Of a stretch of DNA of 49,850 bases, positions 25,941 through 34,126 are shown piece by piece. Numbering within the stretch: the stretch's first letter is position 1; the number at the start of each line of letters is the position of its first letter. Location: positions 1 through 49,850 of the forward strand of contig JADHXR010000036.1 of assembly GCA_016782865.1 (NCBI GenBank). Direction: 5' to 3'. A program made the translations under genes and the position numbers. The DNA is from Phycisphaerae bacterium (GTDB taxonomy: Bacteria; Planctomycetota; Phycisphaerae; Sedimentisphaerales; Anaerobacaceae). The notes beneath the pieces were generated by a model that was not told the DNA's origin, made no database searches, and saw only the letters and a list, made by a program, of their open reading frames with translations.

Positions 25941-26045
25941 ATCAAAATGCAAAGCTTGTCCTGAGCGAAGCCGAATGGATGCAAAATTTTAGGAAGTCAT
26001 CCGCCGGAGGCGGATTCCACTATTTTGATTTTTGATCTTTGACCT
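25941..26045. repeat. Composite intergenic repeat with a nested 25-bp insertion
   Basis: The frame TCAAAATGCAAAG ... TGCAAAATTTTAGGAAGTCATC ... GGATTCCAC ... TTTTGATTTTTGATC matches a second copy at 38398-38490. Here a 25-bp block (25955-25979, beginning CTTGTCCTGAGCGAAGCC) sits exactly between AAAG and TGCAA, which are adjacent in the other copy. The centre between AGTCAT and ATTCCAC is the palindrome CCGCCGGAGGCGG. The right end of this repeat also encodes the tail of the ABC ATPase on the minus strand. Confidence 0.7.
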
Positions 26046-26769
26046 TTACATTTTCTCTCTTTGATCCCGGAAGGCGTTTCTCGCGCCGCATAAAGCGAGC
26101 AACGAACTCACTGTTTGGTTCGCACAACAGTTCGTCCATTGGACCAACCTGCAGCAACACCCCTTTATGCAATATAGCGGCCCGGTCCGCGACGGAAAAT
26201 GCTTCTTCCAGATTATGGCTCACGTGGATAGTGGTCAGGCCGAGCTTTCGCTGGATGGCCAACAGCTGCGCGCAGACCTCCTGCCGGGTGACCTCGTCCA
26301 GGGCACAGACGGGCTCGTCCAGCAGTAGGATCTTCGGCTGCAAGACCAGTGCGCGCGCCAGAGCGACGCGTTGTTTTTCACCGCCGCTGAGACCGGCTAT
26401 TGAGCGTGATAGTAGTTGCCTGATACCGAGCATATCTGCCGTCTCGGCGACTTTCTCTTGCGTACGGCCTCGGACGCGCAGACCAAAGGAGATGTTTTGT
26501 TCGACGGAAAGGTGCGGAAAAAGCGCGTAATCCTGGGGCACGTACCCGATGTCTCGCAGGCGAGGTTCCAGGTGAGTCACATCGCGCCCGTCGATATATA
26601 TCCTGCCCGACTTGAGCCTCTTTAGGCCGCAAAGACACTCCAGAAAGACAGTCTTGCCCGAGCCCGGCGGGCCTAACAGAATGAAATATTCCCCGGCGGC
26701 GATCTCGATACTCAATCGCTTCAACTCGAACTGGCCAACGTGAAAAACAATCTCTTGCGTGCGAATCAT
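26020..26769 (-). CDS. ABC transporter ATPase, molybdate/tungstate-type
   Basis: A 249-residue ATP-binding subunit. Walker A GPPGSGKT (33-40), Q-loop YVPQDYALFPHLSV (76-89), signature LSGGEKQR (127-134), Walker B ILLLDEP (147-153) and a switch His in HVSHNLEEA are all present. Sequence resembles ModC/WtpC/CysA-type importers for oxyanions, but the C-terminal regulatory domain of ModC is missing. ATG 26769 overlaps the permease stop by four bases (translational coupling). The last dozen residues (ENVKVKDQKSK) are encoded by an intergenic repeat rather than conserved protein sequence. It energises the permease at 26766-27617; binding proteins lie further upstream. Confidence 0.9.
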   Translation of the reverse strand: MIRTQEIVFHVGQFELKRLSIEIAAGEYFILLGPPGSGKTVFLECLCGLKRLKSGRIYIDGRDVTHLEPRLRDIGYVPQDYALFPHLSVEQNISFGLRVRGRTQEKVAETADMLGIRQLLSRSIAGLSGGEKQRVALARALVLQPKILLLDEPVCALDEVTRQEVCAQLLAIQRKLGLTTIHVSHNLEEAFSVADRAAILHKGVLLQVGPMDELLCEPNSEFVARFMRREKRLPGSKRENVKVKDQKSK

Positions 26770-27617
26770 AATTTTACCAGGGCTGAACCGCCGACGAGAC
26801 GAATGCCTGTCACTGCAATCAAGGCGACAAAGATTAGCAGCAATGCGATCGCCAGGGCGACTTCGAGATTGCCTACCGATTGTTCGAGAAAGATTGTGGT
26901 ACTCAAAACTTCGGTCCGCCCGCGGAAGGAGCCGACGAAGATCATCAAGGGACCGAAGAGCCCGAACGCTCGGGCCCAGGTCAGGATGCCGCCCGCGATG
27001 ATGCCGTTGCGGGCCAGCGGCAGCGAGACACGGTGAAAACTGCCCCATTGGGTGCAGCCCATGGTCAGGGCGACGTTTTCGCAGCGCCGGTCAACGTCGT
27101 CAAAGGCGCTCTTGGCCGAGCGGATGGCGAAACTGGCCGCGGCTACGAACTGGCACAACACGATGCCCTTGGGCTGGAAAACGAATTCTATCCCGAGGTC
27201 GTCTTGTATCCACCGGCCTACCGTCGTCTGCGAAAAGAACACCAGTAACGTAAGGCCGGCGACCAGCGGAGGAAACACTATGGGTAAATCCACAAGGGTC
27301 TCAGCCAGAAATTGCCCGGGGAATCTAAAGCGGCTCAGAGCATACCCCATAGGCACCGCAAAGAGCAGGGCGATGAAAGTCGTGACGCAACTGGTCCATA
27401 TGCTCATCCAAAGCGCATGGCGGATGAACTTGGACGTAAGAACAGTCATGACGGCTTTCTTATCGACGTAAAAGACGTCGGTGACGATCAACACCAGGAC
27501 AAAGAGCATGAAAACAGACACGAAGAAAAACGCCGTGGCCGAGAAGACGCGGTCGCGCCAACCTCTTACAGGCCCGTCCTGAGCGCTGCCGAAGGAAGTG
27601 TTCATAGCTGTTTTCAT
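26766..27617 (-). CDS. ABC transporter permease, molybdate/tungstate-type
   Basis: A 283-residue inner-membrane permease with about six hydrophobic segments. The cytoplasmic coupling motif ENVALTMGCTQWGSF...LPLARNGIIAGG corresponds to the EAA loop (with G and the LP pair) that docks with the ATPase. Similarity is to ModB/TupB/WtpB-type permeases. The start is uncertain: ATG 27617 has GGAGG almost touching it, ATG 27605 has it rather far, and a longer frame begins at 27671. Near the N-terminus the residues TSFGSAQDGPVRG are encoded by a short interspersed repeat (GTCCTGAGCG..GCCGAAGG on the plus strand). Stop and ATPase start overlap. Confidence 0.87.
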   Translation of the reverse strand: MKTAMNTSFGSAQDGPVRGWRDRVFSATAFFFVSVFMLFVLVLIVTDVFYVDKKAVMTVLTSKFIRHALWMSIWTSCVTTFIALLFAVPMGYALSRFRFPGQFLAETLVDLPIVFPPLVAGLTLLVFFSQTTVGRWIQDDLGIEFVFQPKGIVLCQFVAAASFAIRSAKSAFDDVDRRCENVALTMGCTQWGSFHRVSLPLARNGIIAGGILTWARAFGLFGPLMIFVGSFRGRTEVLSTTIFLEQSVGNLEVALAIALLLIFVALIAVTGIRLVGGSALVKL

Positions 27618-27627
27618 TGCCTCCGGG

Positions 27628-27980
27628 TTAATCGTCTTCAACGACCCAGCCAAATTCCTGATAGAACGCACGCGACTCGGGCGTTGTCAGGAAGTCCATG
27701 AACTTTCTCGCGGGCTCGATATTCTTGGCAAAGGACAACATGCCTACGCCTGTGCCTCTGAGCACCTGTTGTTCTTTGGGCAGCTCTATAACTTCGATTC
27801 TTCCCGGCTCCAAATGGTGAAACGCCGCCCAGCCGAAGCCCGCATCGAATTCGCCTGTCGCGGCGGCTTCGACGATGGCAATGCATCCGTTGGCGTAATA
27901 CGTGATGTTATTTCGGATCTTGCTCACGAGGCCCAATCGGCCGCTGATATCTTCCCAAAGCCCTTTGAGACAATCCAGAA
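27628..27980 (-). pseudogene. C-terminal half of an oxyanion-type ABC substrate-binding protein
   Basis: From about 27980 to the stop at 27628 the frame encodes roughly 116 residues (LKGLWEDISGRLG...GEFDAGFGWAAFHHLEPGR...FMDFLTTPESRAFYQEFGW) that match the second lobe of periplasmic molybdate/tungstate-type binding proteins, like the two intact paralogues at 28374 and 29213. The N-terminal lobe and signal sequence are missing. Upstream in the same frame the translation turns into Arg/Ser/Gly-rich non-protein sequence because the DNA there belongs to a TauE/SafE gene read in another frame. A longer frame to 28269 is therefore artificial. It is followed by the permease after about 10 bases. Confidence 0.78.
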
Positions 27981-28181
27981 CCGAAACGCGCCAAGCATCG
28001 CCATGGGAACCATCAGAGCCAGGGCTGTTCCCTGGGCGGACTTTTGCGGAAATCCAAAAGCAAGAACTAGCGCCGGAACAACCACGGCCCCGCTGCCCAG
28101 TCCCAGCATGCCGCTGACGACGCCGGCAAGAATACCCAATAGCACCAAAGCCCACCAGTAAGCAGGCAACTGACCCAACAT
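27924..28181 (-). pseudogene. N-terminal fragment of a TauE/SafE-family sulfite/anion exporter
   Basis: ATG 28181 follows GGAGT at good spacing. Residues 9-68 (LALVLLGILAGVVSGMLGLG... form) contain the TauE/SafE signature: helix, GMLGLGSGAVVVPAL, then SAQGTALALMVPMAMLGA. The normal protein has about 250 residues and seven or eight helices; here coding similarity stops near residue 70 (about 27972) and a stop follows at residue 86. The downstream DNA is the C-terminal half of a binding protein in a different frame. This is a deletion join, or possibly an assembly join. Confidence 0.78.
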
Positions 28182-28208
28182 GCGAGAACTCCGATAAAGC
28201 CCCGTGGA

Positions 28209-28227
28209 GGTAACATACGTAGTTACC
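28209..28227. promoter_or_regulatory. Operator-like inverted repeat upstream of tauE fragment
   Basis: GGTAACATACGTAGTTACC has perfect GGTAAC/GTTACC arms around a nearly symmetric ATACGTA centre, about 28 bases before the TauE ATG on the minus strand. Its position and symmetry suit a dimeric repressor. No regulator gene is adjacent. Confidence 0.4.
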
Positions 28228-28373
28228 AGATTTTAGAAGGCGACGATGCCGAGCCGCCCTACGTTCCATTGCGTAAACAAAGCATTATAAAGTCTGAAGG
28301 ACCATTCACAAGGAAAATACCTGCCAGCAGAAGCAGAATACGCCGCCGGACATGTTTTCCCGGCAACTCCATT

Positions 28374-29159
28374 CTACTCTACCGGCTCGGTGCGGTAATT
28401 GTGTTTGGCAAGAATCGCCTGTCCGGCCTCGGAAACGGCGAATTCGACAAACTTCTCAGCTAACGAGCCATTTTTGGTAAAGCTGAGCACGCCTATGTTC
28501 ACCGTGGAGATCACATTCTTCTCCGGCGGTATAGGTACCTCCGTTCCGTGCTCGCTGTAGTAGCCGGCGATTGCATCCCAGACAATAACGGCATCGAGTG
28601 AGTCGGCCTGAATCTGCATCCCTAACTCGTTGACGGTCAGCGACTGAAAGACCAGGTTTTTCTGGACGTCCTCCCATTCGATATTGTTCTTGGCGAATAT
28701 TTTTTTTGTTTTTCTGCCTATGGCACAGGCCCTGGCGTCTCCAAGCCCCAGTTTCAAACCGGCTTTGAGCAGATCCTGCAATCCGCGGATATTTTTGGGG
28801 TTGCCTTTTTGCACCAAGATCGTCGGCACAAAGTAACAAACAGGCTTCTGCGAGAGGATCATGCCTTCCTGAGCGGCCTGCTCGACATAATGTTTATCGC
28901 CCGGCATGTAGAGGTCCCCCTTGCGGGTCAGCTTTATCTTCGATATGAGCACTTCGCTGCCGGCGTAGTCCGTAACGATTTTCACGCCGTGCTCGCGCCC
29001 GAAGGCTTCAACCATCTGCTCGACTGGTGGGCGGATGCCGGCACCACAGTAGAGCAGAAGTTCCTTCGACTCGGAATCAGATTCTTCGGATTTCTCGGCT
29101 TTGCAGCCGCAAAGCAATACGCCAATGGCAACAATTAGAATCATCGTGACTTTTTTCAT
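28374..29159 (-). CDS. ABC substrate-binding lipoprotein, oxyanion (molybdate/tungstate) type, paralogue 2
   Basis: A 261-residue lipoprotein. The signal ends in a lipobox at Cys19 (LLCGC), followed by a Ser/Glu linker. The mature protein has the bilobed type II binding-protein pattern: LLLYCGAGIRPPVEQMVEAF, KIVTDYAGSE, KGDLYMPGDKHYV, VQKGNPKNIRGLQDL and LDAVIVWDAIAGY. It resembles ModA-like proteins that bind tetrahedral oxyanions by Ser/Thr and backbone contacts. ATG 29159 has GGAG six bases upstream; the frame also extends to a TTG at 29171, which is less likely. It follows the paralogue at 29213 by 53 bp in the same operon direction. The ligand is not certain. Confidence 0.88.
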   Translation of the reverse strand: MKKVTMILIVAIGVLLCGCKAEKSEESDSESKELLLYCGAGIRPPVEQMVEAFGREHGVKIVTDYAGSEVLISKIKLTRKGDLYMPGDKHYVEQAAQEGMILSQKPVCYFVPTILVQKGNPKNIRGLQDLLKAGLKLGLGDARACAIGRKTKKIFAKNNIEWEDVQKNLVFQSLTVNELGMQIQADSLDAVIVWDAIAGYYSEHGTEVPIPPEKNVISTVNIGVLSFTKNGSLAEKFVEFAVSEAGQAILAKHNYRTEPVE

Positions 29160-29212
29160 TTTGCTCTCCAACTGTATGCTTATCGAGCAACGAGCATCCA
29201 GTATCGAGTAAG

Positions 29213-29980
29213 TTATTTCACGTAGCCGTGCTCGGCGAAAACTTCGGGGCCTCTCGTACGGACAAACTCGATGAACTGTTTGAGCGATTGGGCTTGCTTG
29301 GTATAGTTCAGACCAATGACGTGCACGCGAATTTCCTCATCGTATTCATAAGGTGTGGGGACAATTTCCAGGCTGTCTCTGAATGTGTGGGCCACGCCGT
29401 TCCACATAATGCCCGCGTCAACAGCCTGAGTTTTAAGGAAGTTCCCGATGTTACTGTGGCCTTTGGTCAGGCGGTTTTCGACGTTTTTTAGAACATCATC
29501 TTTGATGCCTTTCTTGTCCAAAAGCGCAAAGACCATCTCACCGCACGTAGAATACCGGGGGTCACTAAGGGCAACCTTCAAGCCGGGCCTGGTTAGGTCT
29601 TCTATGCTCTTTATGCCTTTGGGATTGCCCTTCTGTACGACCAGCACAGGGGCTACAAGGCCCACTTGGACATGGTCGGCCAGGGCGTTGGCATCGCGGA
29701 CATAATCAAGGTACGGATCGTGGGTTACGAGAATATCGCCTTTTTGGCCGGTCTTAACCAAAGGCAAAAAATCCTCACTGCCGGCGGTAGTGCTGACAAC
29801 TTTGATACCTGTCTTGGCACTGAACTCCGCGTACAACTGCTCGGTCGGCGGAACAAAAGAGCTGCCGCAAAGAACTACCAGTTCCGTGGATTCACTCTGC
29901 GTTTCTTTCTTGCCGCAACCGGCCAATAACCCGCATGCGGCAACAATCATCAACACAACTGCAATTCTGTAGATTCTCAT
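29213..29980 (-). CDS. ABC substrate-binding lipoprotein, oxyanion (molybdate/tungstate) type, paralogue 1
   Basis: A 255-residue lipoprotein with lipobox LAGC at Cys22. The mature part parallels its neighbour: LVVLCGSSFVPPTEQLYAEF, VVSTTAGSED, KGDILVTHDPYLDYV, VVQKGNPKGIKSIEDL and DAGIMWNGVAHTF, so the two arose by duplication but have diverged widely. Binding of molybdate, tungstate or another oxyanion is expected from the family. ATG 29980 is chosen because GGAGA lies eight bases upstream; an in-frame ATG at 29995 lacks this. It is the first gene of the operon that ends with the ATPase at 26020. No Moco riboswitch or ModE-like site is evident in the short leader. Confidence 0.88.
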   Translation of the reverse strand: MRIYRIAVVLMIVAACGLLAGCGKKETQSESTELVVLCGSSFVPPTEQLYAEFSAKTGIKVVSTTAGSEDFLPLVKTGQKGDILVTHDPYLDYVRDANALADHVQVGLVAPVLVVQKGNPKGIKSIEDLTRPGLKVALSDPRYSTCGEMVFALLDKKGIKDDVLKNVENRLTKGHSNIGNFLKTQAVDAGIMWNGVAHTFRDSLEIVPTPYEYDEEIRVHVIGLNYTKQAQSLKQFIEFVRTRGPEVFAEHGYVK

Positions 29981-30047
29981 TCCAATAATCTCCATTTTTC
30001 AGATAATCAACACAGTACCGAAAAGTCTGAAATTGTCAATACTCATC

Positions 30048-30920
30048 CTAAGGCTCATCCCGTCCGGTCCCGGTCCAGAGCCGATTGTTGCCCGGGCCTC
30101 CCAAATCGCTGAGGGCTTTTTCAAAAGGACGTTTTGTCGCCGGGTCAACCTCATATCCCAGATCTTCATAGTCCATGGCTTCGGCATGACCGTCAAGAAA
30201 CGCAATATTAGCTACGCCGAAGTGCCTGGCATCCGCCGGAGAGTATTTGAGAGGACCTACCGAAGCGCTCTTTGGCGAAAAGTGCATTGAGCCCTTACTG
30301 ACCGCCATCCTTGGGGGATCGACCAGATATGCATGCTGGCCGTGCGGAATGTCCGAACCGCGACTGTCGCAGAACACAACCGTCTGGGCCGGGGCCCTGA
30401 TCTGTGAAAGCCAAACCGGATAGTTGGCATAATCAGTCCCCGCCGGATTGGCCCGTGTGTTGCCGAGGTATTGAAAATTGTAGCCGTAGGCACCGTTGCG
30501 AATGCTGCGCGCATACGCGTAGTTCTTCAAAGACGGGCACATATAGTAGTCGTTATCCATCTCCAGTGCTGAATTGAACGCCTCTTCGGTTTCGTATTTG
30601 TGAGGATTTATGACATAGCCCATTCCTTCGTTCAGGAACCAAATCCACCTGGGCATATAGCGCTTGTACGGACCGACCTCGATGTATTCGGTTGCTTTTC
30701 TGAGTCTGTCCGGCGGCAATTGGCCGTCATTGTTGTCCGAGTAAAGTCTTATCGAAACGGCCAACCGTCGCACGTTCGCCATGCACACTGTCCTTCGAGC
30801 AAGCTTGCGAGCCCCGCCGAGGGCGGGCAGCAGCACCGCCATCAGCACCGCGATAATGGCAATGACAACCAGAAGCTCTATCAGCGTAAAACCGGTTCTT
30901 GATCTGTCGTGTTCGCGCAT
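30048..30920 (-). CDS. Type II pseudopilin-like protein (prepilin N-terminal methylation motif)
   Basis: A 290-residue protein starting [26 protein letters not shown], the class III/type II prepilin cleavage motif with Gly10-Phe11 and Glu at +5, followed by a hydrophobic helix. The remainder is a globular domain with an MCPSL...YGYNFQYLG segment and an [13 protein letters not shown] ending that matches the H-x9-DG-type C-terminus of planctomycete pseudopilin families. Planctomycete genomes carry many such proteins; the role is unknown and not necessarily secretion. ATG 30920 is chosen because GAGAGG precedes it and the motif must be close to the N-terminus; the frame is open to 31001. No prepilin peptidase is present here. 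Confidence 0.88.
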   Translation of the reverse strand: MREHDRSRTGFTLIELLVVIAIIAVLMAVLLPALGGARKLARRTVCMANVRRLAVSIRLYSDNNDGQLPPDRLRKATEYIEVGPYKRYMPRWIWFLNEGMGYVINPHKYETEEAFNSALEMDNDYYMCPSLKNYAYARSIRNGAYGYNFQYLGNTRANPAGTDYANYPVWLSQIRAPAQTVVFCDSRGSDIPHGQHAYLVDPPRMAVSKGSMHFSPKSASVGPLKYSPADARHFGVANIAFLDGHAEAMDYEDLGYEVDPATKRPFEKALSDLGGPGNNRLWTGTGRDEP

Positions 30921-30954
30921 CTTGTCTATCCTCTCAAATCTGGTTCTTTTCTCT

Positions 30955-31701
30955 CTAACTCGCCGGCTTGTAGAACTCGATCCAGACACCGTAGTTGACA
31001 CCTTCGCTTGCCGGGGGACTGGGCCTGTGAATCGTGAATGTCTCGATTTCCAGGAGGGCCATAATGCGGCGCAGCTCTTCGGCCGTTTCAGCAGGATCGT
31101 ATTTCATCTTCTTGCCCTGTTTGGCGCGTATTGCTCTGGCCGTCTCAACCGGCAGGTTCTTCGAGAAACCTCGTCCAATGTAGGCCACAGCTCCGGGTTT
31201 GAGAACGCGATATATCTCACGGAATCCCCTGGTCTTGTCCTCCCAGAAATGGAACGAGCCCCTGGAGACGACCATGTCGGCGTAGTTGTCGTGAAAGGGA
31301 AGGGCCTGTGCATCGGCGAAGACGGCGCTGACCCGGCCGCCGAGACCGAGTTCACTCGCCCGCCTGAAGAAAGATGGGAAGACGTCAGGATTGATATCTG
31401 CATTGATCCAATGCATGCGAGTGCGCCGGCAGAGTTCGAGAATGAGCGTCCCCGGACCGCTTCCGAGGTCAATCCCAATGCCTTCTTTCTCACGCAGATC
31501 GAAATCGGACACGAGTTGCTCGGCCAGCGGAGCGTACACGGGCGCCAGCGTACTCCGGCTGGCAGCCATGATGCCACCGGCATTTTGGTCGGAACTCTTG
31601 CTGTCCGAAGAAGATCGTGACAGTCTGCCGGCGGAACAACCTGCTGCCGACACCGAAACTGCCAGAGCTGACAATAGAAAACTTCGCGTCAGTACCGTCA
31701 T
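30955..31701 (-). CDS. Class I SAM-dependent methyltransferase with lipoprotein-like signal
   Basis: A 248-residue protein. Motif [16 protein letters not shown] binds S-adenosylmethionine, followed by [10 protein letters not shown] (acidic motif II), [27 protein letters not shown] (motifs III/IV) and [17 protein letters not shown], as in UbiE/Methyltransf_11 proteins. Unusually, the first 22 residues ([19 protein letters not shown]) form a signal peptide with a lipobox-like Cys22, so the enzyme could be membrane-anchored outside the cytoplasm. SAM is normally cytoplasmic, so either the signal is not cleaved or the enzyme faces inside. ATG 31701 follows GAGGAG. The substrate is unknown. It lies 75 bp downstream of the anti-sigma gene. 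Confidence 0.82.
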   Translation of the reverse strand: MTVLTRSFLLSALAVSVSAAGCSAGRLSRSSSDSKSSDQNAGGIMAASRSTLAPVYAPLAEQLVSDFDLREKEGIGIDLGSGPGTLILELCRRTRMHWINADINPDVFPSFFRRASELGLGGRVSAVFADAQALPFHDNYADMVVSRGSFHFWEDKTRGFREIYRVLKPGAVAYIGRGFSKNLPVETARAIRAKQGKKMKYDPAETAEELRRIMALLEIETFTIHRPSPPASEGVNYGVWIEFYKPAS

Positions 31702-31776
31702 CAAGCTTCTCTCCTCTATAAACTCATTTTCCTCATAGGCTGCCACATTTCATGATTGTGTAGCTGAAGTGCCGCC

Positions 31777-33201
31777 CTATCCCTGGAAGACAAAGGCACG
31801 TACTACACCATCGAGAGTCTTGAGAAAACCCGTGCCGTTTACTCTGATGAACGCATCACAGGATTTTATGCCGGCCAGTTCCCAGACTCGGGCGCCGGTG
31901 TACCGATCCAGAGCTACAAGCCTGCCCTGATCGCTCGAATCGACAAAATAGGCCAGATCGTCCGCATAGGTCACGGGATTGCATCCTTCAGCCGGGCACA
32001 TCCAGAGCAATCGTCCCGTGGCTGCCTCCAGCGCCTGGATGTTCTGATCGCGCACATAGAGCACGTCGCCGATCGCGTCCAGACGAGCGGCACCGTCCGC
32101 GACCCTGGACCAGAGTATCTTGCGCTGCGCGACGTTCATGCAGAACAAACGGCTGGTGTGAAGGCCGAGACTCATTGACGCGTAGATTTCTCCGTCTGCT
32201 ACAGCTAACATCGGCCGGGTCCGACCATACGTGACGTCACCGCAGGCCAGCCGCCATGACTCATCACCTGTCGCCGCGTCGAGGCAATAGAGCCCGAAAG
32301 CGTTGGCGACGTAGAGGTCGTCGCCAACTGCCACGGCCGCGGACAGCATGCCGCCGTCAGGAATGGAACGTGTCCAGATCGGATTCCCATCGGCGCGTCT
32401 CAGCATGTGAATGGTCCTGTCGGCGGTCCAGCAGATCCGGTCTCCGGGCAGCAGGCTCGCGCGACAGGGGGTCTGCAGTTTATCGGCACGCTCCTGTTGG
32501 CGCTTCCACAGCAGTCTGCCATCGGTTGCATCAAGTGCGACAAGATCGAACTTCCCGGCCTCATCAGGTGCCAGACAGTAGACTCGCGAATCGTCCGTCA
32601 GAAGGTAGCCGCAACTTCGGACGTCCGAAAGCCATCTCCGCTCGCCTGTCCGCGTGTCAATCGCCGCTACATAGTTCTGCCGGTCGCGCGTCTGAAGCAG
32701 ATACATGCTGTCTCCGCGAACGGCAACTGCGTCGGCCATCGACCCTGGCGCCGAAGGGGCGCTCTTGTGCTGCCAGGCCTGAAGGACGGACGGTGCGGCA
32801 GAAGCCTCAACAGCAGATTGTCGCCGACGGTCTTTCGCGAGCATAGACTCAAGCCTGCTGCCGGAGGAGACCCATATCTGCCAGCCCGCAAAGGCAAGCA
32901 ACAAGCATGCTGCAACCGATCCGGCTACGGGAATCATACGCCACGCCGTCGCTCGATAGCTCGCTCGGAAAATCTCCACCTTCACCGCCGAACGAACTTC
33001 GCTCGCCAGACTAAAACCAGCCCCGAGCAAATCCGGTCGAGCCGATCCTTTGATCTGAGCCACCAGGAAGCGATAGTCGTCGTGGGCGACTCTGCAGGCC
33101 TGGCAGGACGCCAGATGCTCGCCAACGGCGGCCTGCTCCGATTCGGGCAGACACCCGAGTACAGACAATTCGATTTTCCGATTTACCTGTGTGCAATCCA
33201 T
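31777..33201 (-). CDS. Transmembrane anti-sigma factor with PQQ-type beta-propeller
   Basis: A 474-residue protein. Residues 1-40 form a zinc-finger anti-sigma domain (zf-HC2) with His29, Cys33 and Cys36 in EHLASCQACR. A transmembrane helix spans about 89-110. The outer part (about 140-474) is a PQQ-like propeller with repeated blade motifs such as AIDTRTGERRW, ALDATDGRLLWKR, CLDAATGDESW, ALEAATGRLLWM and ALDRYTGARVWEL. It would hold the ECF sigma factor at the membrane until the outer propeller senses a signal or ligand. The sigma gene lies immediately upstream (103 bp) on the same strand, the usual arrangement for a cognate pair. Confidence 0.87.
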   Translation of the reverse strand: MDCTQVNRKIELSVLGCLPESEQAAVGEHLASCQACRVAHDDYRFLVAQIKGSARPDLLGAGFSLASEVRSAVKVEIFRASYRATAWRMIPVAGSVAACLLLAFAGWQIWVSSGSRLESMLAKDRRRQSAVEASAAPSVLQAWQHKSAPSAPGSMADAVAVRGDSMYLLQTRDRQNYVAAIDTRTGERRWLSDVRSCGYLLTDDSRVYCLAPDEAGKFDLVALDATDGRLLWKRQQERADKLQTPCRASLLPGDRICWTADRTIHMLRRADGNPIWTRSIPDGGMLSAAVAVGDDLYVANAFGLYCLDAATGDESWRLACGDVTYGRTRPMLAVADGEIYASMSLGLHTSRLFCMNVAQRKILWSRVADGAARLDAIGDVLYVRDQNIQALEAATGRLLWMCPAEGCNPVTYADDLAYFVDSSDQGRLVALDRYTGARVWELAGIKSCDAFIRVNGTGFLKTLDGVVRAFVFQG

Positions 33202-33303
33202 AAGACTTCTTGCTCCTGTTGCTGGGTAATACGTTTGAGGGATTGATTTCGGGACATGTCTTCGAAAAAAAAGAAAACTTGCCCGGCGCGCTAACTGCGG
33301 AAT

Positions 33304-33867
33304 TCAAAGCGCCATCGGCAAGGTTCCCGGTTGGCTTCTTGAATGGTGGATTCTTGCGCGCAGCCGTCTCAGGGCGCGCTGGGCCCGCTTCTTTGCCGCT
33401 TCTTCGGAAATGCCGAGCGCCGCGGCAACATCGCGAAATCCCAGGCCGTGGACGATCCGCAATACGAGCACATCTCGGTCGCTTCGCGCCAGGACGTTCA
33501 ATAATTCAGGGATTTGCGGCGAGTTGCCCCCCAGGCTTTCACGCTCACACCCGGCGGCAATTTCCCTGATTCTCGTCTTCTCCCGAGTGCGTTTGCGCAG
33601 CATGTCCGCACAAACATTTCGAACGATGCGGTAGAACCAGCACGAAAAGAGGCTACCCGGGACATATTGATGCCGTTTGCGGATGACCCGCAGGAAAGAC
33701 TCCTGCACGGCGTCCTCTGCCAGAGCGCGATCCGAAAGAATCTGCCGGGCCACACCCACCGCGGGCTTCATATAGGCAGAAACGATTCTATCGAAAGCGT
33801 GCGAATCGAGCCGCGTCTGAAACCGGACCATGAGGGTCTCGTGGGATATGGCAGAGTCGTTTTGCAT
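33304..33867 (-). CDS. ECF-type RNA polymerase sigma factor
   Basis: A 187-residue sigma factor. Region 2 is visible as VGVARQILSDRALAEDAVQES...SCWFYRIVRNVCADMLRKR, which binds core polymerase and the -10 element; region 4 is DVLVLRIVHGLGFRDVAAALGISEEAAKKRAQRALRRL, a helix-turn-helix for the -35 element. Regions 1 and 3 are absent, as in extracytoplasmic-function sigma factors. The ATG has only a weak GAGG upstream. It is followed by the anti-sigma factor, which probably controls it. The regulated promoters cannot be read from this window. Confidence 0.93.
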   Translation of the reverse strand: MQNDSAISHETLMVRFQTRLDSHAFDRIVSAYMKPAVGVARQILSDRALAEDAVQESFLRVIRKRHQYVPGSLFSCWFYRIVRNVCADMLRKRTREKTRIREIAAGCERESLGGNSPQIPELLNVLARSDRDVLVLRIVHGLGFRDVAAALGISEEAAKKRAQRALRRLRARIHHSRSQPGTLPMAL

Positions 33868-34126
33868 CGGTCTTGAGCAATGCCCTCGAACAGTTCCTGT
33901 CGGTCACGCCTGGACAGCCACCTCCTTGGGCCAATCCCAGCTCGATACGTCTGCACAGCCTACCACCGATTCCGCTGGCACACAAGAGCAATATCACCTT
34001 TTTGCCGACCTACGAGTCAAAGCGCTGGTTTCTCAGCGTGTGGTACTTCTGTCTACAAGAAACATGTTATTCACTTGGTGAAAAGCCAATTGCGTTTATC
34101 GCTTTGCGAGCTACCAGCAGGCCTGA

